Source: Gammaproteobacteria bacterium
Lineage (GTDB): Bacteria; Pseudomonadota; Gammaproteobacteria; Enterobacterales; Kangiellaceae
NCBI GenBank assembly: GCA_013373375.1
Contig: JABXHY010000035.1
Coordinates: 1 to 64,000 of the forward strand
DNA: 64,000 nt
Direction of reading: 5' to 3'
This document shows positions 49,980 to 58,778 of the stretch, piece by piece; position 1 is the first letter of the stretch; each line of letters opens with the position of its first letter. The notes beneath the pieces are model-generated. The model was not told the origin of the DNA. It saw only the letters and a list, made by a program, of their open reading frames with translations, and did not search any database. The translations under genes and the position numbers were made by a program.

Positions 49980-50151
49980 TGGCCTCAAACCATACACCTA
50001 AATGCGACTATTAACGCCGGTAAGTCACTGTAATATGAACGCTTTTTAGATAATTTTGTAAAGATGCAGGAAACCACATCAAGACGGGACGATAGTATAT
50101 CAAATAAACTCACTCTGTTTCGACAAAAATTCCTTTTTGGATAGCTTTTTA

Positions 50152-50179
50152 TTGGTTATGGTAGCGAAATATTTATAAC
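50152..50179 (+). promoter_or_regulatory. Possible promoter of the S9 peptidase gene
   Basis: TTGGTT and TATAAC are 16 bp apart, 71 bp upstream of the peptidase start. The remaining sequence of the divergent gap shows no gene or RNA. Confidence 0.4.
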
Positions 50180-50249
50180 TTCCGCTTCACAAGCGCTTGC
50201 CAGAGTTACCCACCTTGGTCAGCACATCAGCGATTGGAGAATACTTTAC

Positions 50250-52451
50250 ATGCAAAAGCATATTGTACTCTTTGGCATTGGGCTTGCCATTTGTGCCTGC
50301 TCAGATAACAACCAGGTTGCTAATGACGACTCACTGGCTGGCAATGCAAGCAATAACTCAGGAACAACAATGGTTAATAATACTGTCCAAAAAGTTCAAC
50401 CTCCGGTAGCCAAGAAAATACCCCATAAACTTGTACAACACGGTAATACCAGAATTGATAATTATTATTGGATGCGAGACGACTCGAGAAAAAGCCCAGA
50501 AGTGATTGAGCATTTACAGCGTGAAAACGAATTTGCAGCTCAACAACTTGAGCCGATGGAAGATTTAAAAAACAAAATTTTAGCTGAAATAAATGGTCGT
50601 ATAGAAAAAGATGACTCTAGTGTTCCTTATCTCGACAGAGGGTACTACTACTATTCACAATTTAAAGGTGACCAAGAATACCCTGTATACGCTAGACGTA
50701 AAGGCTCGCTTTCGGCCCCCGAAGAAATACTTTTAGATGGCAACCAAATGGCAGCCGAGCATGAATATTTTAATATCGGTGATCTAGAAGTAAGCCAAAA
50801 TAATCAATTACTCGCCTTCTCCACCGATACCCTTAGCCGCCGAGTTTACACCATTCAATTTAAAGATCTTCAATCAGGGAAGTTATTGAACGACTCGATT
50901 AAAGAAACAAATGGTCAAGTTATTTGGGCAAACGATAATAAAAATCTTTTTTATATCCGCAAAGACCCTCAGACATTATTAGGATATCAGGTTTATCGCC
51001 ATACTTTAGGAACCCCGCAAGAAAGTGACACCTTAGTATATGAAGAAAACGATCTCACCTATTACACTTCTCTAGGCAAAACCAAAGACGACTCCATAAT
51101 CTATATATATCACGACAGTACCACGACACGCGGAGCATCGATCGTTGACGCAAATAATCCTGAAGCTTCATTTGTACCTTTTACAGAACTGGAAGATAAC
51201 CACGAATACGAATTCGATAAAATTGGCGAGTACTTTTATATACTGACGAATTGGCAAGCCAAAAACTATCGAATTATGAAAGTGCATCAGTCAAATCATG
51301 CCGACCGAAGTAAGTGGCAAACAGTGGTAGAACATAATGACGATATTTTCTTAACTGATTTTGAGCTGTTAAAAGACTTTCTTGTAATCGAGCAAAAGCA
51401 ACGTGGAGTTAGCGAGATCAACATTCGAAAGTATGACAATGCAGAGACAGAGTCATTACAGTTTGACGATCCGATATTTGTTGCAGGGTTTAGCAACAAT
51501 GTATCACTGGGCAGCAATACACTTCGCCTCTACTACAGTTCAATGACAACACCAACAACGATCTTTGATATCAACTTGGACTCTGGTAAACGTGAGACTT
51601 TAAAACAACAAAAGGTTTTAGATAACGATTTTCATCCCAGCAATTACGAAAGCAAAAGAATTTTTGTTAAAGCAAGAGATGGCGTTGAAGTTCCAGTATC
51701 CTTAGTGTATCGAAAAAATACTTTCAAGCAGGATGGAAAAAATCCACTTTATGTTTACGCCTATGGCTCTTATGGAATAACCATAGAACCATCGTTTTCT
51801 GCCAGTCTTTTATCTTTGTTGGATCGAGGGTTTGTTTACGCAATCGCTCATATTCGTGGTGGCCAAATGTTAGGAGTTCCTTGGTACGATGGAGGAAAGC
51901 TAAAAAACAAGCGAAATTCCTTCACCGACTTTATCGATGTCACTAATAATTTGCTCGAACTTAAATATGGTTCAAAGGAAAAAGTATTCGCAGCCGGAGG
52001 AAGTGCAGGAGGATTACTAATGGGCGGAGTTATTAATATGGCTCCTGAACTGTATACCGGCGTTGCTGCACACGTTCCTTTTGTTGATGTTGTCACAACC
52101 ATGTCAGACCCATCAATTCCTTTAACTACCAACGAATACGATGAATGGGGTAACCCTGCCAATAAAGACGATTATGAATACATCTTGTCTTATTCGCCTT
52201 ACGACCAAGTATCGAAACAAGATTATCCAAACTTATTAGTGACGACAGGCCTTCACGACTCACAAGTGCAGTACTTCGAACCAATGAAATGGGTTGCCAA
52301 ACTTAGAGAGTACAAATCTAATGACAACCTACTTATCTTTAAAACCGATATGGAGGCAGGCCATGGCGGTGCATCGGGTCGCTTTAAGCAAAATGAAACC
52401 AAAGCACTTGAGTATGCCTTTTTTGCCTATTTGGCAGGAAAAACGGAATAA
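50250..52451 (+). CDS. S9A oligopeptidase (protease II-like), predicted lipoprotein
   Basis: This 733-residue serine peptidase begins with a lipoprotein-type signal (LAICACSDNN) and then the S9A beta-propeller opening PHKLVQHGNTRIDNYYWMRDDSR. The catalytic domain shows FAAGGSAGGLLMGG with the nucleophilic Ser (about residue 585), the Asp in VTTGLHDSQVQYFEP and the His in MEAGHGGASGR. OpdB/PtrB relatives cut after Lys and Arg in short peptides. A lipidated, exported form would act in the periplasm; the lipobox has Cys at -2, so lipidation is likely but not certain. Confidence 0.92.
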   Translation: MQKHIVLFGIGLAICACSDNNQVANDDSLAGNASNNSGTTMVNNTVQKVQPPVAKKIPHKLVQHGNTRIDNYYWMRDDSRKSPEVIEHLQRENEFAAQQLEPMEDLKNKILAEINGRIEKDDSSVPYLDRGYYYYSQFKGDQEYPVYARRKGSLSAPEEILLDGNQMAAEHEYFNIGDLEVSQNNQLLAFSTDTLSRRVYTIQFKDLQSGKLLNDSIKETNGQVIWANDNKNLFYIRKDPQTLLGYQVYRHTLGTPQESDTLVYEENDLTYYTSLGKTKDDSIIYIYHDSTTTRGASIVDANNPEASFVPFTELEDNHEYEFDKIGEYFYILTNWQAKNYRIMKVHQSNHADRSKWQTVVEHNDDIFLTDFELLKDFLVIEQKQRGVSEINIRKYDNAETESLQFDDPIFVAGFSNNVSLGSNTLRLYYSSMTTPTTIFDINLDSGKRETLKQQKVLDNDFHPSNYESKRIFVKARDGVEVPVSLVYRKNTFKQDGKNPLYVYAYGSYGITIEPSFSASLLSLLDRGFVYAIAHIRGGQMLGVPWYDGGKLKNKRNSFTDFIDVTNNLLELKYGSKEKVFAAGGSAGGLLMGGVINMAPELYTGVAAHVPFVDVVTTMSDPSIPLTTNEYDEWGNPANKDDYEYILSYSPYDQVSKQDYPNLLVTTGLHDSQVQYFEPMKWVAKLREYKSNDNLLIFKTDMEAGHGGASGRFKQNETKALEYAFFAYLAGKTE

Positions 52452-52559
52452 AAAATAAATTGTATAAGAATATAAAATTAGTTCATTTAGTTCGGTTGGA
52501 TTTATTTTGGATTGCAAAATCTATCTGATAGTTTCAAGTTTAGCTTCTTTTTTTCAATA

Positions 52560-52588
52560 CGCACCAGCCTAATCAATAGGCTGGTGCG
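52560..52588. terminator. Strong 12-bp hairpin between convergent peptidase genes
   Basis: CGCACCAGCCTA and TAGGCTGGTGCG pair perfectly around a 5-nt loop, between the S9 and M16 stop codons. It is not followed by a T run on either strand, so it may end transcription with help or only protect the mRNA ends. Confidence 0.6.
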
Positions 52589-52603
52589 CTGAACATACAT
52601 TCT

Positions 52604-55471
52604 TTATTGGAGTTTTTTAGTTACGCACTTCGAAGTTGAACAGAATTGATAATTAGCAATGTCTGCTTGTTCTCTATGCGCATTCCCAATATTCCAACCA
52701 ATCATCGAGCGCTTTTGTTCTGACAAAATAGTCGTTTTAAAAAATTCCAGAATATCCGCACGCGAGAGCGCGTTTATCTCTTTAATAAGATTATCTCGAG
52801 TATCAAACGCATAATTGTCTTCAAGTAATTCAGAATGATAATAAAAAACCTTTTCGCCCACATTCTTAAATTTCTTATCAATATCAGACAATAAACCTTC
52901 ACGATGTTGGTCAAACTCCTGCTGAGAAACCGTCGATAAAAAAGATTCTTGCTCTAAAAGAAACTCCTCCATCTTTACCTTTAGCTCAGCAGGGTGAGCT
53001 TTAGGTGATTGTATATGCATCATAATTGAAGGCGTTTTATCAATAGCACGTCTGGTTAAGCCAACGATATAACCATACTGCTGATCGGTACGTAATGATT
53101 TGTAAAAACGCTGTCGCAAAACCTGCGCTAGCATCCTAAACTTCACATCTTCTTTAATTGATTCGGTCTCTCCGCTGATAACATATAAAATTGAGGAGTC
53201 ATCATGATCAATCTTAACGTTTCGAATTGGCTGAATTGACTGTTTCAACTTCACTGTCTCAAGTTTAGGCTTAGCGTTTTCAGTAAGCGAGCCATCAAAT
53301 TTTTTCTTAAGTAGATCACCAACGCTTTCAACTTCGGCTTTACTCACGTTCCCAGAGTAAACTCCATCAATTTCAATTTTTGATAGTAAAGTTCTAATTT
53401 CCGATTGAAACTGCTCAAACTCTAAGTCACTCAACAACTCGAACTTGGCTTGTGGAGTAAGGCCGTCGCTGTAAAGCTCAGTCAATGTTGCGGTATACAC
53501 TTGTTGTATAGGATAACTAAACTTAAAGTTTTGATACTCTTGTAACTTGTTCAGTTTGATTCTCTCAAACACGTCTTTGGGAATTGTAGAAGCATTAAAA
53601 TTTTCAAGTAAACTTGATAATAACAAGTCGACTTTCTCATCAAACCCACTCACACTCAAGCCATAGCCCAAAGGAGAACTCCATATGTTATAATACAATC
53701 CAGCAAGGCTAGCGTTATAGGCGTCTGTGTTTGCAATATCACTAATAATTTCAGCGTGAAGCTCCTGTACAACTTGTGATAACTTTGACTGTTGAAGCTC
53801 TGGGCTATAAATATTGAAAGATAAAGCCGCTTTTGGAAGACCAAACTCATTTTCATTTGTCATCCAAAGTTTAATCCCTTTAGACTCATAAGTAAGCTCG
53901 GGTTTAACAACAGAATTATCTTTTTCCAAACTCAAATTCTCAGCTATGTATGGGTTTGCTTTTGGTAATGAAAACTCTGAATAAATACTTACATTGCGCC
54001 ATTTTTCTACTCTTTCCTCCTGAATCTTACTCATAGAGTAAGAGACATCGTAAAGAGGCTCGTTCTTATCTCCTTTCACATCGGGAGAAGTAACAATGAT
54101 TCTTGCGTTTTCAGGAGTGATGTAGGACAAGAACTCTTGTATCATCTTGGGATTAAACTGCTCATAAACTCGCCAGTGATCAAGGGCGTGTTCAGCCGGA
54201 TAGTGCTGTAAACCAGACGCAATATTTGCAGCTAAGTAAGACGCTGTATATTTCTCTTGAAACTCAAATTGATTATGTGCAATTTGGGCCTTTTCAGAAA
54301 AAATAGATTCTTGAATCCCCTGCTCCCTGATTAACTTTATGTAGCTGAAAAATAATTCTATGACCTCTTCTCGATTCTCATATCCTTTGTTGGTCAACTC
54401 TATATCCACTCCGAGACGTGTGAAGTCATGAGGTCCCCAGGTGGGTATTGAAAGTGATTTAACATAACCTTTTTTCTTCAGAACGCCATAAAGCGAACCT
54501 TCGACTTCATGACCGACTAAGTGGCTTAGGTAGTTAATGGGTTTTTCTTTAAAAAACGGCATGCTATCTGGTAAAGCAAAACGTATAGTGAGATTACGCT
54601 TGTTCTCGAGTGTCTGAACAAAAACTTCTACGCCTCTTTGCGAAGGAAGGTAAGGCTCAGGTCGATCATAGGATTTTTCAAATCCATTATTAGGTACGTC
54701 GGAAAATTTATTCTCAGCCCAACTCATTAATTCTTGAGTTGAGTAATTCCCTACAACCACAAGCGTCATGATACCTGCGGAGTAATATGACTTATAATGC
54801 TCTATCACATCATCATAAATCGAGCTATTCTTGTTGTCACTCAAGGTATCCAAGTTACCAACAGAAAACTGAGTCATTGGATGTTCAGGGTTTGCCGTTT
54901 GTTTAACCGCTTCATTAAAACGGCGCCAATTGTCTTTAATTTTTAACTTGTACTCAGAGTGAACTGCTTCGCGTTCTTTTTGTACGAACTCCTTATCGAA
55001 TAATGGATCGATGAAAAAGCGAGAAAAGCGGTCGAGTGCAGGTTCAAACTGCTCGTTATTAATTTCAAAGAAATAAGTTGTATGCTCCATTCCAGTGCTG
55101 GCATTTTGACTACCGCCGTGCTTCTCGATGAACTCACTGTACTCTTCAACTTTGGGATATTTCTTGGTACCGAGAAAAAGCATATGCTCCAGATAGTGAC
55201 TAAGACCCTCTCTGTCTTTAGGGTCGGCCAGGTGCCCTACATGTACATCTAAAGCAGCAGCAGCTTTATCCGCATCCGGATCAGAAATTACAACCACCTT
55301 TAAACCATTCTCAAGAGTTTGAAAAGCATATGAGCGATCATCAATTTCTGGTTTAATTACTGTTACGGCCGACGTTGCACCGATAGAAGAGGTACTCTGG
55401 CAGCCGACCAAACTTAAAGAAACACCGGTTGTCAACAGAACAGCAGAAACAATAGTTTTAATGCGAAACAT
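52604..55471 (-). CDS. M16 family metallopeptidase (pitrilysin/insulinase type), lipoprotein
   Basis: The 955-residue protein has a lipobox SLVGC (Cys24), the inverted zinc motif HYLEH (His92, Glu95, His96) in GLSHYLEHMLFLGT, and the distal zinc Glu in EREAVHSEY, followed by three further M16-fold domains. The size and order match protease III/insulinase rather than the smaller YmxG types. It should degrade peptides at the envelope. The start is preceded by a tandem 18-bp duplication in the leader. Confidence 0.94.
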   Translation of the reverse strand: MFRIKTIVSAVLLTTGVSLSLVGCQSTSSIGATSAVTVIKPEIDDRSYAFQTLENGLKVVVISDPDADKAAAALDVHVGHLADPKDREGLSHYLEHMLFLGTKKYPKVEEYSEFIEKHGGSQNASTGMEHTTYFFEINNEQFEPALDRFSRFFIDPLFDKEFVQKEREAVHSEYKLKIKDNWRRFNEAVKQTANPEHPMTQFSVGNLDTLSDNKNSSIYDDVIEHYKSYYSAGIMTLVVVGNYSTQELMSWAENKFSDVPNNGFEKSYDRPEPYLPSQRGVEVFVQTLENKRNLTIRFALPDSMPFFKEKPINYLSHLVGHEVEGSLYGVLKKKGYVKSLSIPTWGPHDFTRLGVDIELTNKGYENREEVIELFFSYIKLIREQGIQESIFSEKAQIAHNQFEFQEKYTASYLAANIASGLQHYPAEHALDHWRVYEQFNPKMIQEFLSYITPENARIIVTSPDVKGDKNEPLYDVSYSMSKIQEERVEKWRNVSIYSEFSLPKANPYIAENLSLEKDNSVVKPELTYESKGIKLWMTNENEFGLPKAALSFNIYSPELQQSKLSQVVQELHAEIISDIANTDAYNASLAGLYYNIWSSPLGYGLSVSGFDEKVDLLLSSLLENFNASTIPKDVFERIKLNKLQEYQNFKFSYPIQQVYTATLTELYSDGLTPQAKFELLSDLEFEQFQSEIRTLLSKIEIDGVYSGNVSKAEVESVGDLLKKKFDGSLTENAKPKLETVKLKQSIQPIRNVKIDHDDSSILYVISGETESIKEDVKFRMLAQVLRQRFYKSLRTDQQYGYIVGLTRRAIDKTPSIMMHIQSPKAHPAELKVKMEEFLLEQESFLSTVSQQEFDQHREGLLSDIDKKFKNVGEKVFYYHSELLEDNYAFDTRDNLIKEINALSRADILEFFKTTILSEQKRSMIGWNIGNAHREQADIANYQFCSTSKCVTKKLQ

Positions 55472-55491
55472 TTCAATATCCTTGTATAAAT

Positions 55492-55527
55492 CAGTTGGTT
55501 TAAATACCGCAGTTGGTTTAAATACCG
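55492..55527. repeat. Perfect 18-bp tandem duplication in the M16 gene leader
   Basis: CAGTTGGTTTAAATACCG occurs twice in direct succession, 21-56 bp upstream of the M16 start codon. The rest of the 424-bp gap (55472-55895) between the M16 gene and the hybrid kinase is AT-rich with no gene or RNA that I can recognise. Confidence 0.92.
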
Positions 55528-55895
55528 TGAATGACTCATTTGCTCTTCATAACAACTAAATTTTAATTTTTCTCGAGTCAATTCATAACTTTCAATAAGA
55601 AAAGGATTTAACGAGACCAGTCATCAAAACGGTCTAATTCACCTTCTTAGTGATAAACGTATCACCTCAGATTGCCAGCATTACGCTTTCAGTTCCACCT
55701 CAAGTCCTATTTGCAACAAATATATTACTGTGAAAATTACCACACCTAACAAACATCTCAACCCTTGATTCAGTACTTTTTTTCATTTACTGCGAATAAG
55801 ATAAATGAATTTGATAGCCTAAAGTTAGAGATAAGAAAACCAAAAACAAACAGTAGATTCCTAAAATTCGAACGAATACGTATTGATAGGATTAA

Positions 55896-58571
55896 TCAGG
55901 AAGAGCTTAATAATGATGTCATTTCATTTATTACTTTGTAAAGTTTATCCAACTGGATTGGTTTTGCAATAAAATAGTCCATACCAGAAGCATAACAACG
56001 CTCAATATCATGCTTCATTGCATTTGCTGTCAAAGCAATAATAGGCGTCTTTTTCAAACGATTAATTTGCTCATGCTCACGAATTTTCTTTGTCGCTTGA
56101 TATCCGTCGAGGACTGGCATTTGACAATCCATAAATACGCAATCAAAACTGGTATTAATGAATTTTTCAAAGGCCTCTTCACCATTTTCTGCCACTTCAA
56201 TACTTTCTGCTACCTTGCCTAATATAGCTTTTGCGACTATTTGATTGGTTTTATTATCTTCGACCAACAAAATACGCTTCATGCTTGCTTTTTCTTTGGA
56301 GCTTGACTGCGTAACTACCTCTCCTAATTGAGCGGTATCAGCATAGGTTAACAATTGATTATTGCCGGATTGATAGAGTAATTGCTCAATCATACTCACA
56401 ATTCTCAGGCTTTCAGAAGGTTTTAATAAAAAACCATTTATTAAGCCATTATCGAGAACCTCACCTTTCACATTAGTGGATGATAGTAGAACTATCGGAT
56501 TATCAAATCCGCTAATTCGTAACTCCTTCGCTAAACTTACTCCATCCATATTGGGCATCATATAATCGGTGGATATCGCATCATATTTCTCTTTTTGAAC
56601 CGCATCAATTGCTTCTCTCGATGAAGCTACGGATGTCACAATAGCACCGTGATGAGTCATCAAGTTTGTCACTATTTCACGACCGACGTCGTTATCATCA
56701 ACCACTAGAATGCGCTTATCAATAAGATCAACTCTCCTATCATGTTCGGTAACCACTCCATTTGACTTCCCTACGATGATATTAAAAGTAAATACAGAAC
56801 CTTTCCCTTTTTTACTGGAACAATAAATTTCACCTCCCATCAACTGAACAAGTTTCCTTGAAATCGCGAGACCAAGACCCGAACCTCCGTATTTTCGTGT
56901 TGTAGATGCGTCCTCTTGCGAAAATTTATCAAAAATTGATGAAAGCTTATTTTCGTCAATTCCGATCCCAGTATCACTAACAGCAAACTCTAGTGTGCAG
57001 TCATCAGAGTTAATCTTTTTAATAGAAACGTCTATGCTTATCTGGCCTTCTTCAGTAAATTTAAGCGCATTATTTAGCAAATTATGCAGCACCTGTCTTA
57101 CTCGAATAGGATCAGAGTGTATTCCGTTCGGTACATCGGGACTAATGTTTAGTAGCACCTTTACCTTATTATTTAAAACATTCATTGCTGCAATTTCAGC
57201 GAGCTCTTCTAAAAGCGGCCGCAACTCAAAACTCACATAATCCAGCTCTAACTTATTTGCTTCAATTTTTGAGAAGTCAAGGATATCATTTAATAAGTGG
57301 AGCAACGTTTCTGAGGAGCTACGAATAATGTTAGTAAACTTTTTTTGTTCTTTATTTAATTCGGTTTCTTGTAAAAGAGCATTCATTCCCATAATGCCAT
57401 TCATTGGCGTACGAATTTCATGACTCATATTTGCAAGAAACTCAGACTTTAACTTATTGGCTCGCTCGGCAGATATTCTAGCTTTCTCTAACTTTTTCGC
57501 TTCTTGTTTTTGTTCAGTAATATCATGAATAGTGCCTAAAAAATAAATACCATGAGGCAAGTGCATTTCACTAACACTAAGAATAATGGGAATTTCTTTA
57601 CCACTCTTGTGCAATACTGTCAGTTCTCGAGACTTACCGATTACCTTGGCTTGATTTGTCCTTAAGTACTTTTCAATGTATAGGTCATGTTGGCTCTTGT
57701 GAGGCTCTGGCATTAAAATAGAAATGTTTTTACCGATCACTTCATCAAGACTATAACCCAGCTCATCATAAACAGCTCTATTAGCAGATTGTACAATTCC
57801 ATTCTCATCAATGATTAAAGAAGGGGCGAGAGTGGAATTATAAATGGTTTCCATTTCAATTGCGGTTTTTACTTTCTCCGCTTCGTCATTTTTAACCTTT
57901 CTGAGCAAGAATACTCCATAGATAATAGCCAAAAATATAGTGCAAACGGTGATAGTACCAAATGTTAACTCGATGCGTTTTAAGTAAGCTGCATCTTCCA
58001 TTTGCTTGCCAATACGTATTGACTGTTTATTTTGAATGATTTTGATCGCATTGGAAATTTCTGTAGCCATCACTGCATACTGTTGGTCCATGAGAGCCAT
58101 ATGAGTTGCAGCATATTTAACTTTATTCTTCCTTATCTGCTGAAAAACCAGGAATACTTCAGCATCCAATACGCTAAAACTCTCTTTTGCTCGCTGTAAA
58201 GCTTGAAGTATGGCTTCTGGATTGTCTACTAAGGGATGATTTTCAATGGCTTTATCAACTCTTTGAAATTGAGTCAACAACTCTTGCTTAGATTCCAAGT
58301 ATTTATTCCATTCATTGACAACATCAAAAGAATTAAAAACATCATTACCTGGAGAATTAACTTTTAGTACTATTTCCGACAGTGAATACAATTCAGCCTC
58401 TAACTCGGTCCACAGCTTGTTCTCATTTACCGTTTCAAAATAAAGAGTATTAACTTCTTTATTGAGATAAAACTCAGAAAGAACGATAAATACAGAAATG
58501 CAGGCTACACCAAGATAAGCTAAAAACCATCGCGGTCTGTTAGAATTGTAGAGCTCTCGAGTCGTCGTCAA
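55896..58571 (-). CDS. Hybrid sensor histidine kinase with PAS and two receiver domains
   Basis: The 891-residue protein has two membrane helices (about 15-36 and 204-223) around a helical periplasmic sensor, a PAS domain (about 240-355), HisKA with His384 (MSHEIRTPMNGIMG), an ATPase domain (NLLNNALKF, GGSGLGLAISRKL) and two receivers with Asp in ISTDYMMPNMDG and VFMDCQMPVLDG. There is no Hpt domain, so a separate phosphotransfer protein is needed. TTG is the start: an in-frame TAA stands just before it and GGAGG lies 9-10 bases upstream. The signal is unknown. Confidence 0.93.
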   Translation of the reverse strand: MTTTRELYNSNRPRWFLAYLGVACISVFIVLSEFYLNKEVNTLYFETVNENKLWTELEAELYSLSEIVLKVNSPGNDVFNSFDVVNEWNKYLESKQELLTQFQRVDKAIENHPLVDNPEAILQALQRAKESFSVLDAEVFLVFQQIRKNKVKYAATHMALMDQQYAVMATEISNAIKIIQNKQSIRIGKQMEDAAYLKRIELTFGTITVCTIFLAIIYGVFLLRKVKNDEAEKVKTAIEMETIYNSTLAPSLIIDENGIVQSANRAVYDELGYSLDEVIGKNISILMPEPHKSQHDLYIEKYLRTNQAKVIGKSRELTVLHKSGKEIPIILSVSEMHLPHGIYFLGTIHDITEQKQEAKKLEKARISAERANKLKSEFLANMSHEIRTPMNGIMGMNALLQETELNKEQKKFTNIIRSSSETLLHLLNDILDFSKIEANKLELDYVSFELRPLLEELAEIAAMNVLNNKVKVLLNISPDVPNGIHSDPIRVRQVLHNLLNNALKFTEEGQISIDVSIKKINSDDCTLEFAVSDTGIGIDENKLSSIFDKFSQEDASTTRKYGGSGLGLAISRKLVQLMGGEIYCSSKKGKGSVFTFNIIVGKSNGVVTEHDRRVDLIDKRILVVDDNDVGREIVTNLMTHHGAIVTSVASSREAIDAVQKEKYDAISTDYMMPNMDGVSLAKELRISGFDNPIVLLSSTNVKGEVLDNGLINGFLLKPSESLRIVSMIEQLLYQSGNNQLLTYADTAQLGEVVTQSSSKEKASMKRILLVEDNKTNQIVAKAILGKVAESIEVAENGEEAFEKFINTSFDCVFMDCQMPVLDGYQATKKIREHEQINRLKKTPIIALTANAMKHDIERCYASGMDYFIAKPIQLDKLYKVINEMTSLLSSS

Positions 58572-58745
58572 TTACCATGCCTCCTTTCGACTCTTAAAGT
58601 TTAGTATGCGAGGGCTGATAATCAATATGCGGTGGTCGGATATTTCAAATACTATTCAGAGGACTCACAAGGAAAGTTGCCGAAAATGAAGTAATAGGAG
58701 ATTCAACACCAGAAAATATGACAAATTTTTGACGTAATTTAATTA

Positions 58746-58775
58746 TACATGCTTGAATTTTACATGCTTAAATTT
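58746..58775. repeat. 15-bp tandem duplication with one mismatch
   Basis: TACATGCTTGAATTT is followed directly by TACATGCTTAAATTT, just beyond the stop codon of the DUF885-like gene. Confidence 0.85.
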
Positions 58776-58778
58776 GAC

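Noticed and set aside
50197-50409. 70-aa ORF overlapping the S9 peptidase start
   Set aside because: Out of frame with the signal peptide and no family match.
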